Under the pieces are notes generated by a model that saw only the letters and a list, made by a program, of their open reading frames with translations, was not told where the DNA came from and searched no databases. The position numbers and the translations under genes were made by a program. From positions 9,846,241-9,910,240 of the forward strand of contig CP154955.1 in assembly GCA_039621445.1 (NCBI GenBank): 64,000 nt of DNA. The letters are read 5' to 3'. Positions 1 through 35,600 of the stretch are shown here, piece by piece. Within the stretch, counting starts at the first letter, position 1. Every line of letters begins with the position of its first letter. Origin of the DNA: Euglena gracilis (taxonomy: Eukaryota; Euglenida; Euglenophyceae; Euglenales).

Positions 1-361
1 GTGTGACAGAGAGAGTGGGTGAGTGAGCGAGTGAGTGCAGAATCAGATCTGAAGAGAACGGTGGCAGGGGCGACATTTAGTTTTTGCTCCACGAATTGAC
101 GATTCTTTCTTTTCCATCTTGCAGCACCAGGGGCAAAAAGAATCTACCTCTGGGGAGGGGTCCTGTGGGGGGATGTTTTGAACAAAATCAGCCCCTTTTA
201 TCCGCCAAAAAAGGTACAAGCATCAGCAACACATTATGCACGCCCTTTCAAATTACACACCAATCAATCACACACAGAAAAGAGAATGCATAACTGGAAT
301 CGTAGTTGTGCTGGTTGTGCAGTTGTAAACAGGTATATTTCATTATGCAAAGTGACCAATA
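1..361. other. left edge, no gene seen
   Basis: Opens with a short GTGAGTGA-type repeat, then unique AT/GC-mixed sequence. No exon of the minus-strand transporter and no other coding signal is visible. It probably belongs to the intron after the last visible minus-strand exon (1,674-1,768). Confidence 0.4.
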
Positions 362-757
362 TATATAGACATATACACATACACACATACATACATACAT
401 ACATACATACATACACACATACATACACACACACATGCATACATACATACATACATACATACATACATACATACATACATACATACATACATACATACAT
501 ACATACATACATACATACATACATACATACATACATACATACATACATACATACATACATACATACATACATACATACATACCATACATACATACATACA
601 TACATACATACATACATACATACATACATACATGCATACATACATACATACATACATACATACATACATACATACATACATACATACATACATACATACA
701 TACATACATACATACATACATACATACATACATACATACATACATACATACATACAT

Positions 758-788
<31 letters not shown>

Positions 789-1165
789 AACATACATACA
801 TACATACATACATGCATGCATGCATGCATGCATGCATGCATGCATGCATGCATGCATGCATGCATGCATGCATGCATACATACATACATACATACATACA
901 TACATACATACATACATACATACATACATACATACATACATACATACATACATACATACATACATACATACATACATACATACATACATACATACATACA
1001 TACATACATACATACATACATACATACATACATACATACATACATACATACATACATACATACATACATACATACATACATACATACATACATACATACA
1101 TACATACATACATACATACATACATACACATGTATGTATATATGTATGTATGTATGTGATGTATA
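362..1165. repeat. CATA tetranucleotide microsatellite with internal CATG block
   Basis: About 770 bp of near-perfect ACAT/CATA repeat. Positions 811-877 switch to perfect CATG/GCAT repeats. At 1,127-1,160 the array flips to TATG, so the right end can fold back. The open frames of 250-330 codons on both strands here are a by-product of the period-4 repeat. Confidence 0.97.
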
Positions 1166-1673
1166 TAGATGTATAATTATCATATATGTATATGTATATA
1201 TAATACAGTAATAATACAAGGTGCAAGATGCAAATACGTGGTGTCTGGAAAAAAAAACTTTTCTCGGGCTGTGTTTTTTGACATCAGTGCCAGGATGCTT
1301 TCAGGCACACACAACCCCGAGCGATGTTTGCAAACATCATGCTTTTCAGGGGAGGATTGTTCAAGAACAAGAAACACAGAACAAGACGATGATGAACGTC
1401 ACTTTCCTCCTCTGTAACTCTAATTGCGCATCTGTTCCCCACCATACCTAGACCTTGAGGCAGGGGGGGAATGCAAATTGCGTGCTTTGCTTTTTTGCAT
1501 TGTCCTTAGAATCTTGAGAATTCACAGATTTTTCTTATCATGAGTACACAAGCAAAGTTTTGGGGGAATTAGCAATTTTTCGTGCCTTTTTTAGGTTTTC
1601 CCCACCCCCATTATTCGCATTTTTTAGAGGAATGGGATGGTGCCTGCCGCCATCTGCAAGCCACCCCCTGGCC
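1166..1673. other. gene-poor stretch left of last minus exon
   Basis: AT-leaning unique sequence with no recognisable protein similarity. Positions next to 1,673 are the 5' end of the intron that follows exon 1,674-1,768. On the minus strand it begins GGC then CAGGGGGTG, carrying the +4 to +6 CAG of the nonconventional introns. Confidence 0.35.
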
Positions 1674-24653
<22,980 letters not shown>

Positions 24654-24722
24654 GAGCGACATCAGCGGCTGCACCAGTGCCGGGAACCTGACGCTCATCG
24701 TTGGGAAGAACGGCTCCGGGAA
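24654..24722 (+). CDS. ABCG NBD2 exon: Walker A (plus copy)
   Basis: Encodes SDISGCTSAGNLTLIV followed by GKNGSGK. The first base completes a codon from an upstream exon that is not present. The 3' half-intron before it still carries CTG at -8 to -6, now without a visible partner. Confidence 0.92.
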
Positions 24723-27700
24723 GACTGGGGCCCCGCTGCTCTCCGGTGTTGGAGCGCCGGTGGGGTCCGGTGGGGGAAACCTCCTGGGGTTGGGTACTTT
24801 TTGCCACCCTCCCAACCCACCCTCGAAATGCCACCCCGGGGGGTCCTGGGGCCCTCCCCACCCTTGCTGTGGGAATGAAGTGTCCACGTTTTCTGGGCGC
24901 CAGTTAGGAATGCAGGCGGCCCAGAGGGGGGGCCCACCACCCAGGGGGGGCAGCATACAGGCATATGGGCATACAGGCATACATTCATTTAATGCTTGTG
25001 ATCCCTCCCCCAGGAGGGGGTGAATTTTCGAGAGTGGGTGGGTGTCTTTTTGAGGGTCTGGGACCCTTCCCCCTGGGGGGGGGGTGGTGCGCCGTGGATC
25101 AGGTTTTTGCCGGGCCAAAGGCTATGCCGGAAAAAAATTTTCAGCCTTTTCGGCCGATTTTGGCTGGATTTTGGGTGGGTGGGTGGGTGGTTAACCCCTC
25201 CGGGGGAGGGTTGTGGGTGGGTGGGTTTTTTGAAAAAAGTGGGTGGGTTTAGGTCCGGGAAGAAGTGTCCCCCCCAGGGCCATTAAGTGATTCCATGGCG
25301 GGGACCCTTCCCCCCCCCCCCCTGGAAAGCTGAAACGCAGTGGTGCACAAGGACAGCAGGACAACAGGCTCGCTGGCCATGGGACCAGATCCAAAAACCC
25401 TTCAAAAATCGGCCAACAACGATCGTTCAAAAGGGAACCCAGGTGCTTTTTTGTTACTTGGCAAATTTTACAAAAATTTGACAAATTTGGCAATTTCTGG
25501 GTGTCAGGTTTTTTCCCGATTTCTGCTGGGAAATAAACATATCGCATCCTGGACCAGATACCCGATACCAAAGGGTTCGGCAATTTTTTTTTGCCATTTT
25601 CAGATTTCTCATTCAAGAAATTCCATATTTCCAGAATCAGCATGTTCCCAAATTTGCAAAAACCATGCTTTTGGATCTTTTGAAAAAAATGTGAATACCA
25701 GCTCAAAACAAAACTATGCTGCAAAATGACCAAATTTGTAAATTTTTCTGTCCCCTCCAGCAGAAATATGTATACATTCTTGATATCAAATTTCCGAAGG
25801 CCTTCAATATCAATCCCCTGCAGAACACGGCAGAAAAGCAGAGTCACATCCACCCATGGCCCCCCCCCCCCCAGGACCCCTCCCCCCAGGACCCCCCAGG
25901 ACTCAATCGCCGTGGAGTTCCGGGCCTTCGGCGTCGGGGGGGGGACCGCTCCCCAGACTCCGGTTTCTTTCAAAATAAACATCATTATATGTCGGAGTTT
26001 TTTCTTTTTTGAGACTCCTTCTGGGGATTTTGTATGAGTATAGTCCCCCGCCGACCCCACCCCCCCAGGACAGGGGCCTGGGGGAGACTGGCCATGAATG
26101 CAAACACACCATCAAACATCTCTCAAATGGGCCCCCCGGCCGACGCTGCTGCTGGAGGTCATCGGCGGGCGGCGCACGCTGGGCAGCGTGGAGGGGGCCG
26201 TGCTGCTGAACGGCCGGCCGGTGGAGGCTGCAGTACGCCAGCGAGTGGTTGGCCTTGCCCCGAGGTTGTTTGGGTCGGGGAGGGGCCACCAGGGGGGGCG
26301 GACCCACCCACTTCCCTCTTCGGGGGTGGGCATTTTTTAGCCTGAAATTTTGAGCCTGATAATGGTTTCCCCCTGCACAGTTACTGTCCTCCCGGGAAAC
26401 TGTCCTCCACACTGTGCACCTGCTGGCCTGTCCTCATAAGGGACCTGTCTCCTGCCCTTGTACCCGCTGACCTGTCTCCCAAGAAAAATTTGAAAATGCA
26501 ATTCCCAGAGTTAAAAACATCTTACCATTTTTTCCAGGCTTCTGGTGACAAATTTTGTGAATAAATGCATCTCCCTTTTTTGTCGTCGAAAATGTCAATT
26601 TTTGTCCCACCCAGAAAACTGTCCTCGACCCTGTGCACCCCCACTGACCTAATAAAAGCACGGGTGCGCTAAAAGCGGACCGCCGCCTCCAACGGCGGGG
26701 GGTGCTCTTCTATTTGGACCCTCCCTGCCTGATTTTTGTTGATTTACTTCAGAAATCCCATCCAAAAAGGGGGGTGCACTTGCAGCGGACCGCCGCCTTC
26801 AGCGGCGGGGGGGGGGTGTGTGTGCTTTTATTTGGACCCTGCGCTTGCACCGGCCCCGCGCTTCTATTAGGGGGGGTTTACCTGTCTTTTACCCCCAGGG
26901 TGCCCCAAAAACCACCTCGGACCTCGCCAGCCGGGCAACGTGTCACTCGCTGCAGACCACCGTGGGGGAGGCCCTGCAGTGGAGGGCAGGGCCCCTCTGA
27001 CTGGCAGCCTCACCCGCACTACCCGCCGTTCTCCCTGCCTGAATCTTGGAATGGTACACCAAAATTAAATTTTCACTGAGATTACTTACGAGTCTTCTCC
27101 TAAAATCAAGGATTATTTCCTTCAACGTTGGGATTTGATTTATTTGATAAAATTGGTAATTTCTCCCCAAAATGATGGTGGTTGATCACCCAAAACTCGA
27201 TTTTTTTTCTTCAAATTTTGTCTTTTTTTTATTATGAATTAGCCACAAGATCTGGAATTACCCAATTTTCCTCATTCTGCTTCATTCTGTGCTCGCGTTG
27301 TCTTGTGTGGTGCGATGGGCTGTGCGGCGGAATCCCCTTAAGAAGGCAACCCACCTATAACCCAGGGGGGCCGACCATCGAACTGGAACCTATGACCCCC
27401 AGGGGGGGGGTGAGAGGTGGGGAGGGGGTTTTAAGTTCCGGAACCAAACATTCATTGGCATACAACTTTTGTGCCTCATTCCCCCCCAAATTTCACCAAT
27501 GTTCTGAAATTTTCCAGCTAGGCATAATAGGTCCCCCTTTGTTTTGCCTTTGTTTGCCCCATATTGAGGGGGGGTTATACGTCCCAGTTTGATGGTTGGT
27601 CCCAGGAGGGGGGGGTTATAGGATGAGGGGTATAGGTGAGACAAGGACCCCCCCTGCCAGGGCTGTACGGGAATCCCCACAACCCTATGAGCGATGGTGG

Positions 27701-30700
27701 GTGGGGTTTACCCCCCCATCGGGCCTTCCCGTATTCACAGGTGTGCGACTTTTTTGGTCAAAACTGTCCTTGCACATGTACTGTGGGGGGTGGGGGGTCG
27801 ACCCAAGCCCCCCCAACTCCCGGGAGGGGGGTCGACCCCCACCAAGCCTTCCTGTACAGCCCTGCCCTTTCCACACCCCCATGGCTGCAAGGGGATCTCT
27901 GAAAGTGTACCCCCCCCCCCCCCGGGAAACTGCCATGCCTGGGAACCTGTCAGGGTCCCGCCTGGTCCCCATTACCGGCCAACCTGTCGGTTGACAGTTT
28001 CCCGGGGGGGGGGGCAGGTAACAGGTTTTGTATAGTGCTGAGATCTTTATGTGTTTTCTGGCTGGCTGCCCGGCTGCCCGAACTGACCCGGCCGGCGGCC
28101 CGCCCGGCCAAGCCCGGTATTTCTGGTTCTGGGAGGCACCAAAATCATGGTTTTGGGCAAAGATTTTCTCCCACTTTTTTGACCCGGAAATGACCCAAAA
28201 TGCATGGGTTTCGGGACCTAGAACGGGGGCCGGGGGGGGGGGGGGGGAAAAATGCTCACTTTCGGCTCAAACAAAACAGTTTTTCCGGGTCCGGGAGGCC
28301 AAAAAAACATTGTTTTGGGCATTTTTTTTCCAGATTCTTTTCAGTTTTTGTTTGACCTTAATATTGCTGAAAACGGAAGAGTTGGCAACCTGCGGCACTG
28401 CTTTGGGCCGTAAATCGGCCATATCTCGGGCCAGGCGGGGAGTTGCGGGAAGTCAAAATACCATTAGATAGGGCATTTCAAGGGCTTCATTTTAGGTTCT
28501 CTGACATTTTTTTTTTGATTTTGCTTTATTTTTGAGATATTTTGAAAATATTCATTTTTTTGGCCAAAAATGGCTAAGCCTGAAAACAAGCCAAAACTGC
28601 ACAGAAATGTCCAAAGTTGGCCAGAAAACGGCCGTTACTCGGGCCAAGTGGGGAGTTGCGGGGAAATCAAACTACCATAAGATGGGGCATTTCAAGGGCT
28701 TCAATTTAGGTCTCTGGACATGCCTGGTTAGTATGGGGAATGGGAGGGGTCAACCCCCTCTACCCCCCCCCCCCCCCCATATACATTGGGTGGCACTTCT
28801 TTTCAGGCTAACACTTTCCCTCAACACCGAAGGATTTCCTCTTCCCCCCCGGCTCTCCTCGTCCGGCCCTCCGGCCCACCGCGGGGCTCTGCCGGCGCGC
28901 CGCGCTGTGCCTGCCACGCAGCATTCCTAAGGCTGCGAAGCAGGCACACATCCGGCGGCTGGTGGCGCTGTTCGGCCTCGCGGACATCGCGGCGTACCAG
29001 ATTGGCGGCGAGGCCCCTCCGTCCCACCACCAGGGGTTTCTTCAGCCAGAGGTGACCCATCCAGCAGCTCCCAGCTGGGCTTTTCCCCCCCCCCCCCCCC
29101 ATCGGAGGTCCGCTGAAATGCAGTTTTGGCCAGTCAGGCAAAGCTGGGCTGGATCGAAAAACATCCCGCCTTTTTTTCCCCCCCCCCCCCCCTTGTCCAA
29201 CAACTGGCCTTGTCCAACGACCCCCCCCCCCACGCAGTAGCGATCTTTTTCCGGGTGATCTTTTTTCCCCCAGACATTCGCGTTTTGACCCCGGTCTTGT
29301 CTAACGACCCCCCCCCCGGTCAGTAGCGATATTTGGCCGAAATAGCGACCACCCCCCGGCCTGTAGCGATATTTAGCGGTCGTTAGACAAGGGGGGGAGG
29401 TAAAAGGGATCAAAAATGACCCAAAGATGGTATTTTTTATGGTTTTTGGGGTTTTCATCTCCAAACTTTGGCTGAACCAACCCGGCTGGATTTGGGCTTC
29501 GTTGCCTTTTTCAGGGACCAGCCCTGCTGACAGGTGGCTGGACCCCCCCCCCCCCCCGGGTTGGTCCAGCCAGCACGCCAGCACCTTTTTTCAGATCGCC
29601 CACGGGACCCCCCCAGGTCCTTGAGGAAATCCCTGCCCACCACCCCTTTTTGGACTGTTTCTTCCTGTGTGTGTGTGTGTGTGTGTTGTGTGCATTGTGT
29701 GTTGTGTTGTGTCTATGTGTGTTGTGTCGTGGGGAGGTCGTCCCGCTTTTTCGGCAGCTAATGTGTTTTTGGCACACATAACCCCCTCAAATATAACCCT
29801 CCCCCCCAAATACTTCGCCCAAATAACCCCCCTCTCCGGGGAAACGCTGACAGGCGCCGCGAAAAACCCAACAATTTTATCATTTTGTGACACTTTTAGG
29901 TCATAGTTTTGACACCTTTTGTCCCAAAAAATCGTCATCAGCTGGAGTTTTGCCTAAAAATGATGAAAATACGGCGAAATCGGGCAAAATTGTATTTATG
30001 TTTGTGGTAGCGAAAGGTTGATTTTCCCGCCCAAATACCCCCCCCCCCCAAATATAACCCCCCTCAGGGTCTTGAAATTTCTGCCCAAATATAAAACTGG
30101 GGGTTTTGTATTTGGGGAAGGGTTAGCTGCAGAAACACACATTATGGACGAGCCTCAAGCTGAGCTCGCCCCCCAGTCGCTGGCGGTGGCCACTGTGGCT
30201 GTGGAATTGGCTGCCAACCCTTCGGTGCTGCTGCTCAGCCAGGCTGCTATCCTTGTGCACGCGTGCACTCTCCCTGGTTCATGTACCCTATGGAGGGGAC
30301 TGACCAGTGGCTTGACGGTTCCCGGGGGGGGGGGTATGTGGTCGTCATACTCCCAAAAGTGACTAAACGGAAATGTGGCAAAAATGCAAGGGTTGAAGAA
30401 GTCAAATGGGACAACACATGGAAAAAAACACTGGGGAAAACAAGGAAGCACAGGGGAGAATGGGTTTTAACTGTCAGTCTCGAGATGCCAAGGAGCTGTT
30501 GGCACCTTGGCACTGCCCATCCAACCTGCCAATGTTGGTCCTGATATACCAGCCGACTTGCCAGGCAAATACTTTGTGGTTGGGGGGATTTTTGTAATTT
30601 CGGAACCGGTTCGTGAACAGGGCAACCACCAACCAGAAGAACATCGAAGCCTTTGTTGGGCACATGTAGGTGGGCAAACCCTGTAGCACAGGGAATTTCT

Positions 30701-32583
30701 TAAGGACCTGGGGGGTCCAACCGGCCGGCTGGAAAAGGAGCTGGCTGCCCCCCCCCCCCAGGTCCCCTGGGGGCACCCCCCTCGGGGGGGGGGCGTCCAC
30801 CCAGACCTTACCCCCACCCCAAAATAAGACCCAGGTCTTATTTTTGGGTCCGTTGCTGGGAACCTCCACGGGGGTCTTATTTTTGGGGGGGTGATTTGAT
30901 TGATTGATTTTTTTCTTGACCGACCGGGCCTGAAAAAAACCATCATTTTTCAGATTCCCAAAAGCATCAAAATATTTCCTTCGGCGCTTCGCGCCATGTA
31001 TAAATTGGTGTAGGTTTACACTTAGCTTTTTTTTGCATCTCAAAAATCTGAGAAATGTTGATGATTTTTATGTGTGAAATTGGGGTTTTTGATAATTTTT
31101 TAGGGGATTTAGAGGATTTTTTATTTTCACCGTTTCTGGCGCTTTGCGCCGTCAGGGGTCTTATTTATTTTTTGGGGGTCTTATTTTTGGATTTTGGCTC
31201 GATTGGCCCCGGTGGGGGGTCTTATTTTTTGGGGGGGGGTCATTGGCTTCCGGGCTGGACCCGGCTGGAACTTGAAAACAGGCAAACAAATCCAGCTGGG
31301 CTGCAATTTTTTCACCGAAAACTTTTGTGGTGAAAGCCCAACAATCTCAAAAAAAGGGCAATTTGCCATTTCGACCGCCTTTTAAAAAGTTTTTTTTTTG
31401 CGCTTTGTGCCAAAAATCTTTTTTGGTCCAGCCGAAGCTGGGCAGCGGAAACTTTATTGCCATCCCCCCTGTAGGGGGGGGTCTGCAGCCTGGCTGGGAG
31501 CTACTGGCTAGAAAAAAGGTGCTGGCTGGCTGGCCCCCCCCCCCCCCCCCGGGTGCAGCACCAGAACAAACGAGCAAACACGATGGACCCCTCACCAAGG
31601 TTGAGCCAGTCCGGGGTGGGGGGGGGGCTGGTTCAGGCGGTTGGGCAGTTGGACAGTTTTTTTTAACCCCCCCCCCCAACATCATGAGGATGGGGGCTCT
31701 GCGGCGGACGACGTCACGACGGGGCTGGACTGGGCCGCCATGCAGCGGCTGCTGCCGGCGCTGCGGGCCCTGCGGCAGGACGGGCGGGCGCTGGTGCTGG
31801 CGGCCAGGGGGTGCCTTGCAAATGGCGGCAGGTACCTCCCTCTCCCTCCCCTGGGGGACTGCCATGCCTGGGATCCTGGCAGGGTCCCCCAGTAGTCATC
31901 ATAGGCAGTTGCCAGGGCTGTACCGGGCTGAATTATCAGGTGATAGCTTCCCCCCCACCCCCCGGGAGGGGGAGCATGTCTACAACAGTTTACGGGTTTG
32001 CAGCGAGATTTTGTCCACCAAGGCTACTTTTGTGTGCGCGCGTGTGTGTGGTGTGTGTGGGTTCTGCGGGTGAATGTGTGGGTGTGGGTGTGGGTGTGGG
32101 TGTGGGTGTGGGTGTGGGTGTGGGTGTGGGTGTGGGTGTGGGTGTGGGTGTGGGTGTGGGTGTGGGTGTGGGTGTGGGTGTGGGTGTGGGTGTGGGTGTG
32201 GGTGTGGGTGTGGGTGTGGGTGTGGGTGTGGGTGTGGGTGTGGGTGTGGGTGTGGGTGTGGGTGTGGGTGTGGGTGTGGGTGTGGGTGTGGGTGTGGGTG
32301 TGGGTGTGGGTGTGGGTGTTGGGTGTGGGTGTGGGTGTGGGTTGTGTGGGTGTCTTTGGGCATTTTGCTGCGGACCTCCTCACAGTGAAGTGGCTTCCAC
32401 TCCTGACCTTCACCAGCTTGTTCTTTTGCGTTTCTTGTTTCTTGAACGGTCGACTTCAAGGGTCGAATTTTTTCCCCAGGCGTCTTGCACCAGAGGAGGA
32501 GGAGGTACAAGGTTTTGCCAAGATCCCAACAGAAAATCACCAAAGGGCACATTTTAAGCTAGAGACCCATTTGGTGGGGGCGA

Positions 32584-32616
<33 letters not shown>

Positions 32617-35600
32617 ACACAAACACACATCCTGTTCTTGCATCAGCATCGTTTTTCATGGGCATATAATCTTCAAAAATTTCTAACGTGTATCACATTG
32701 ACCACAACACATTGCATTGGGTGATAAAATGGGAAGTATTCAATCCGCGTGCGAAAGATGAAACAGTTTCCTGACGATTCCATTTTCCCAACAAAGGAGC
32801 ACTTGCTGCTTTTTTTGTGAAGCTGTTGGGCACTTTCAGCGATCAACCCCCAGCCAACCCCTGCCCAGTGGCCCACCAGCCCTCGCTGGACCTGCTGGCG
32901 CTAGTGGACAACCTCGTGGTGCTGGGGGGAGGACGGGTGATGTGTGCCGGCGACGCCACCTTCGGCCAGGGCCATGAGAGGCCCCAGTATGTAAATACGT
33001 ATAAATGCATGCATGTATAGAAGTATGTAATTATACATATATGTATATATCAATGTCTTTATATAAAAGTATGTAAATATATATGGGCAGAACCGATGTG
33101 GGGTTGGGACGGCGACTCTGGTGGAACACGTTACGCCGGCCGGCCCACGGGCGGCGGTGGCACCCCCACTGCCGCAGAGCTGGCAGTTTGTAGGCGGTTG
33201 TTGGAAGCTGTTGGCAGTTGTCAGTTGGCAGTTGAGTCTTCAACTGTGGGTAATGAAATTTGCCTCGCAACATTGCCCCCCCCCCCCCCGCAGTATTATC
33301 GGACCCTGCAACTCACAAATTGGGCCGGTCCCTCGTTTCGACTATGTTTCCTTCCAGTCCAGATTTTCTCCTGGGGAATTTTTGACGTTTCTGCACACAT
33401 CACATTAAGCATTGGGGTTTGGGTCAGGGATTGGGTTAGAAAAGACCTACTTAATTCCGAAAACTCAATGTAAATTTCAGTCTAATTCAGCCCTGAAAAC
33501 AGGCCCAAATCCTGTCGTCTTATCCTAATACCCTCCACTTTCATCGCGCACCCTCATCTGCAACCTCAACCCTCCCGAATTTACCCCCGACCCACGCACT
33601 GGCGTGTGATCATTTTGCATCCAGTGTCACACAAATTCCCCCTGCAGTGGCATGAGGCTGCCCATGTGCACACTGGCAATGCCCGGCCCCCGTAAACCAC
33701 AGAGTCACGACCATTTTGTAGAAGGGAGAAAAACCACCGCCTTTTGACATTCTCCAGTTTGCACGCCTATTTATTTGCCTTTCCCCCTCACCCCAGGGCC
33801 AGAGCCCCTGTGTCCGGGTGCGCTGAGCTGATCGACTTCCTGCACAGTGCCTGGGGCCGGCTCGCAGTGCACGAAAACAGTGAGCCTTGAATGTTCAGGT
33901 GGCTTGTGTGTTGTGCGGGCTTCGAGAGTTGTGTGTCCATGCCCGTACAATTTTTTTCCCTTCAAGTTTGGCGTCGCGCGGAGGGGGGGGGCAGGGTTGG
34001 TTAGAGAGGAGGGGGAGTGTCCACCCCCCCGCCTGCCCTCTTGTACCGGGGGGGGGGGGTCGGACCAACCTTCCCACCTGCCAAGGGGGTCCGGACCCGG
34101 GGAGGGGTGCCCGGGGGACCCCCCCAAAATGGTCAAATTTTCCCTTCCGGCGCTTTGTGCCGAATTTTTTTGCATTTTTGGCAGAATATTTGCCCAGAAA
34201 GCGCCTAGAATGGCACTTTTGGAAGATTTTGGAGGGGGGGTTTCGGCCTGGTGCTTTGCGCTGGGCCGAATCTCAATCTCAGTCACCTGGACCGTGCCAC
34301 CGTACAGGGTGGGGTGCCCCCTCCCCTCCTGAACTGAGGGGGAGGATCCGACCCTCACACTTGCCCTTATTTCGAACCCTGCGGAGGTGCATCCCCACCC
34401 AACCCCCAGGGCATTTAATTCATTTTCCGGCGCAACTCCCAAATTTTTATTGACTGAGAGCCCCCCCCCCCCTGCGTGGAGCCGTAAGGGGTGTGTGGGT
34501 GGGATGCTGACCCCCCCCCCCGCTGGGGTTCTCCGCCCCCCCCCCCCCCCGGCTTCGCGTCACCCCAACGCCATCCCAGAAGTGCCCCGCTACTGCGCTG
34601 AGCAGAACGCCGTGCACTGGATTCTGAGCCTCCTCCGCGACCAGGAGGCGGACGTGGTGGAGCAGTATGAGCGCAGCGTGCTGCGTGCCGCGAATGCCCG
34701 CGCAGGCCGGGGGCACCACATTTGGGAGCAACTTTTTTTTGATGCAAAATGGCGAGACACAGCTTAGTTGCAGCCGTGGCATTGCCAAGCAGAGTGAGAG
34801 AGAGAGAGGTAGGTATTTAAAGGTTGGCATCCTGGATGGGCCTTGGCCAGCCCCCCGCCTGCAGGATGGGTGGGGGTTCGGGCACCCCCCGAGGGGGTTT
34901 TTGCTTCCATTTTTGGGCGCAAATCACCCAAAAATAATTCATTGGACCCAAGAATTGATCCCCCCCAAAATGGGTTCCCCCGAGCCCCCCCCCCCCCTGC
35001 ACCCCAGGTGGGTGGGTGGGTACTCCTACCCCCAACCCTCTCTATGCCTAACGTCGACTCACCCCCTGGTTGGGGGACGCCTTTTTGGTTAAAACCTTAT
35101 GCTTCCTGGTCCAGGCGGGGGGATAATTTGGCTCTGTTGTCAAGCGGGAGTTCTGTCCGACTCTTTGTGGCATTGCAGTTGTTGACAATTGTGGGCTGGC
35201 CTGCTCGGGTGCCCCCTACAGGGCGAGGGGGGGGAGGTTCAAAAGCCGTGTGCTGCTGTTTGCCTGTCTCCCTCTTTTGGGAGTGCCAAGCTTCCTTTGC
35301 AACCACCCAAATATGACCTGGGTAATATTTTTGGGTCTGTTGCTGGAAACCTCCAGCAGTTGTATTTTTGGAATTTTTTGTGACCGACCGGGTCCCGAAA
35401 ACAGCATCGTTTTCCAGGTTGCCAATAACACCAAAATTTTTTCGATCGGCGCTTCACGCAATGTGTAAATTGGCACCATTTCACATTTGCCATGTTTTTT
35501 TTTGGAACGCAAACTTCACAAAAAAGGTGAAATATCTTCATTTTCCTGTCTGACATTGGGTTTTGGTATTTTTTTTTCAGGGAACATTTTCGCCACAAGG

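Noticed and set aside
178-1226. Open frames of 260-330 codons on both strands (Tyr-Ile-His-Thr or Met-Tyr-Val-Cys repeats)
   Set aside because: They are translations of the CATA microsatellite, open in all frames because the period is four and no stop is formed.
32076-32351. GTGTGG array, considered as telomeric repeat
   Set aside because: Internal to an intron between two in-frame exons and not a TTAGGG-type unit.
31811-32669. Frames of 190-248 codons rich in Gly-Val, Val-Trp or His-Pro
   Set aside because: GTGTGG hexamer array. Only the exon at 31,707-31,801 on its left is real.
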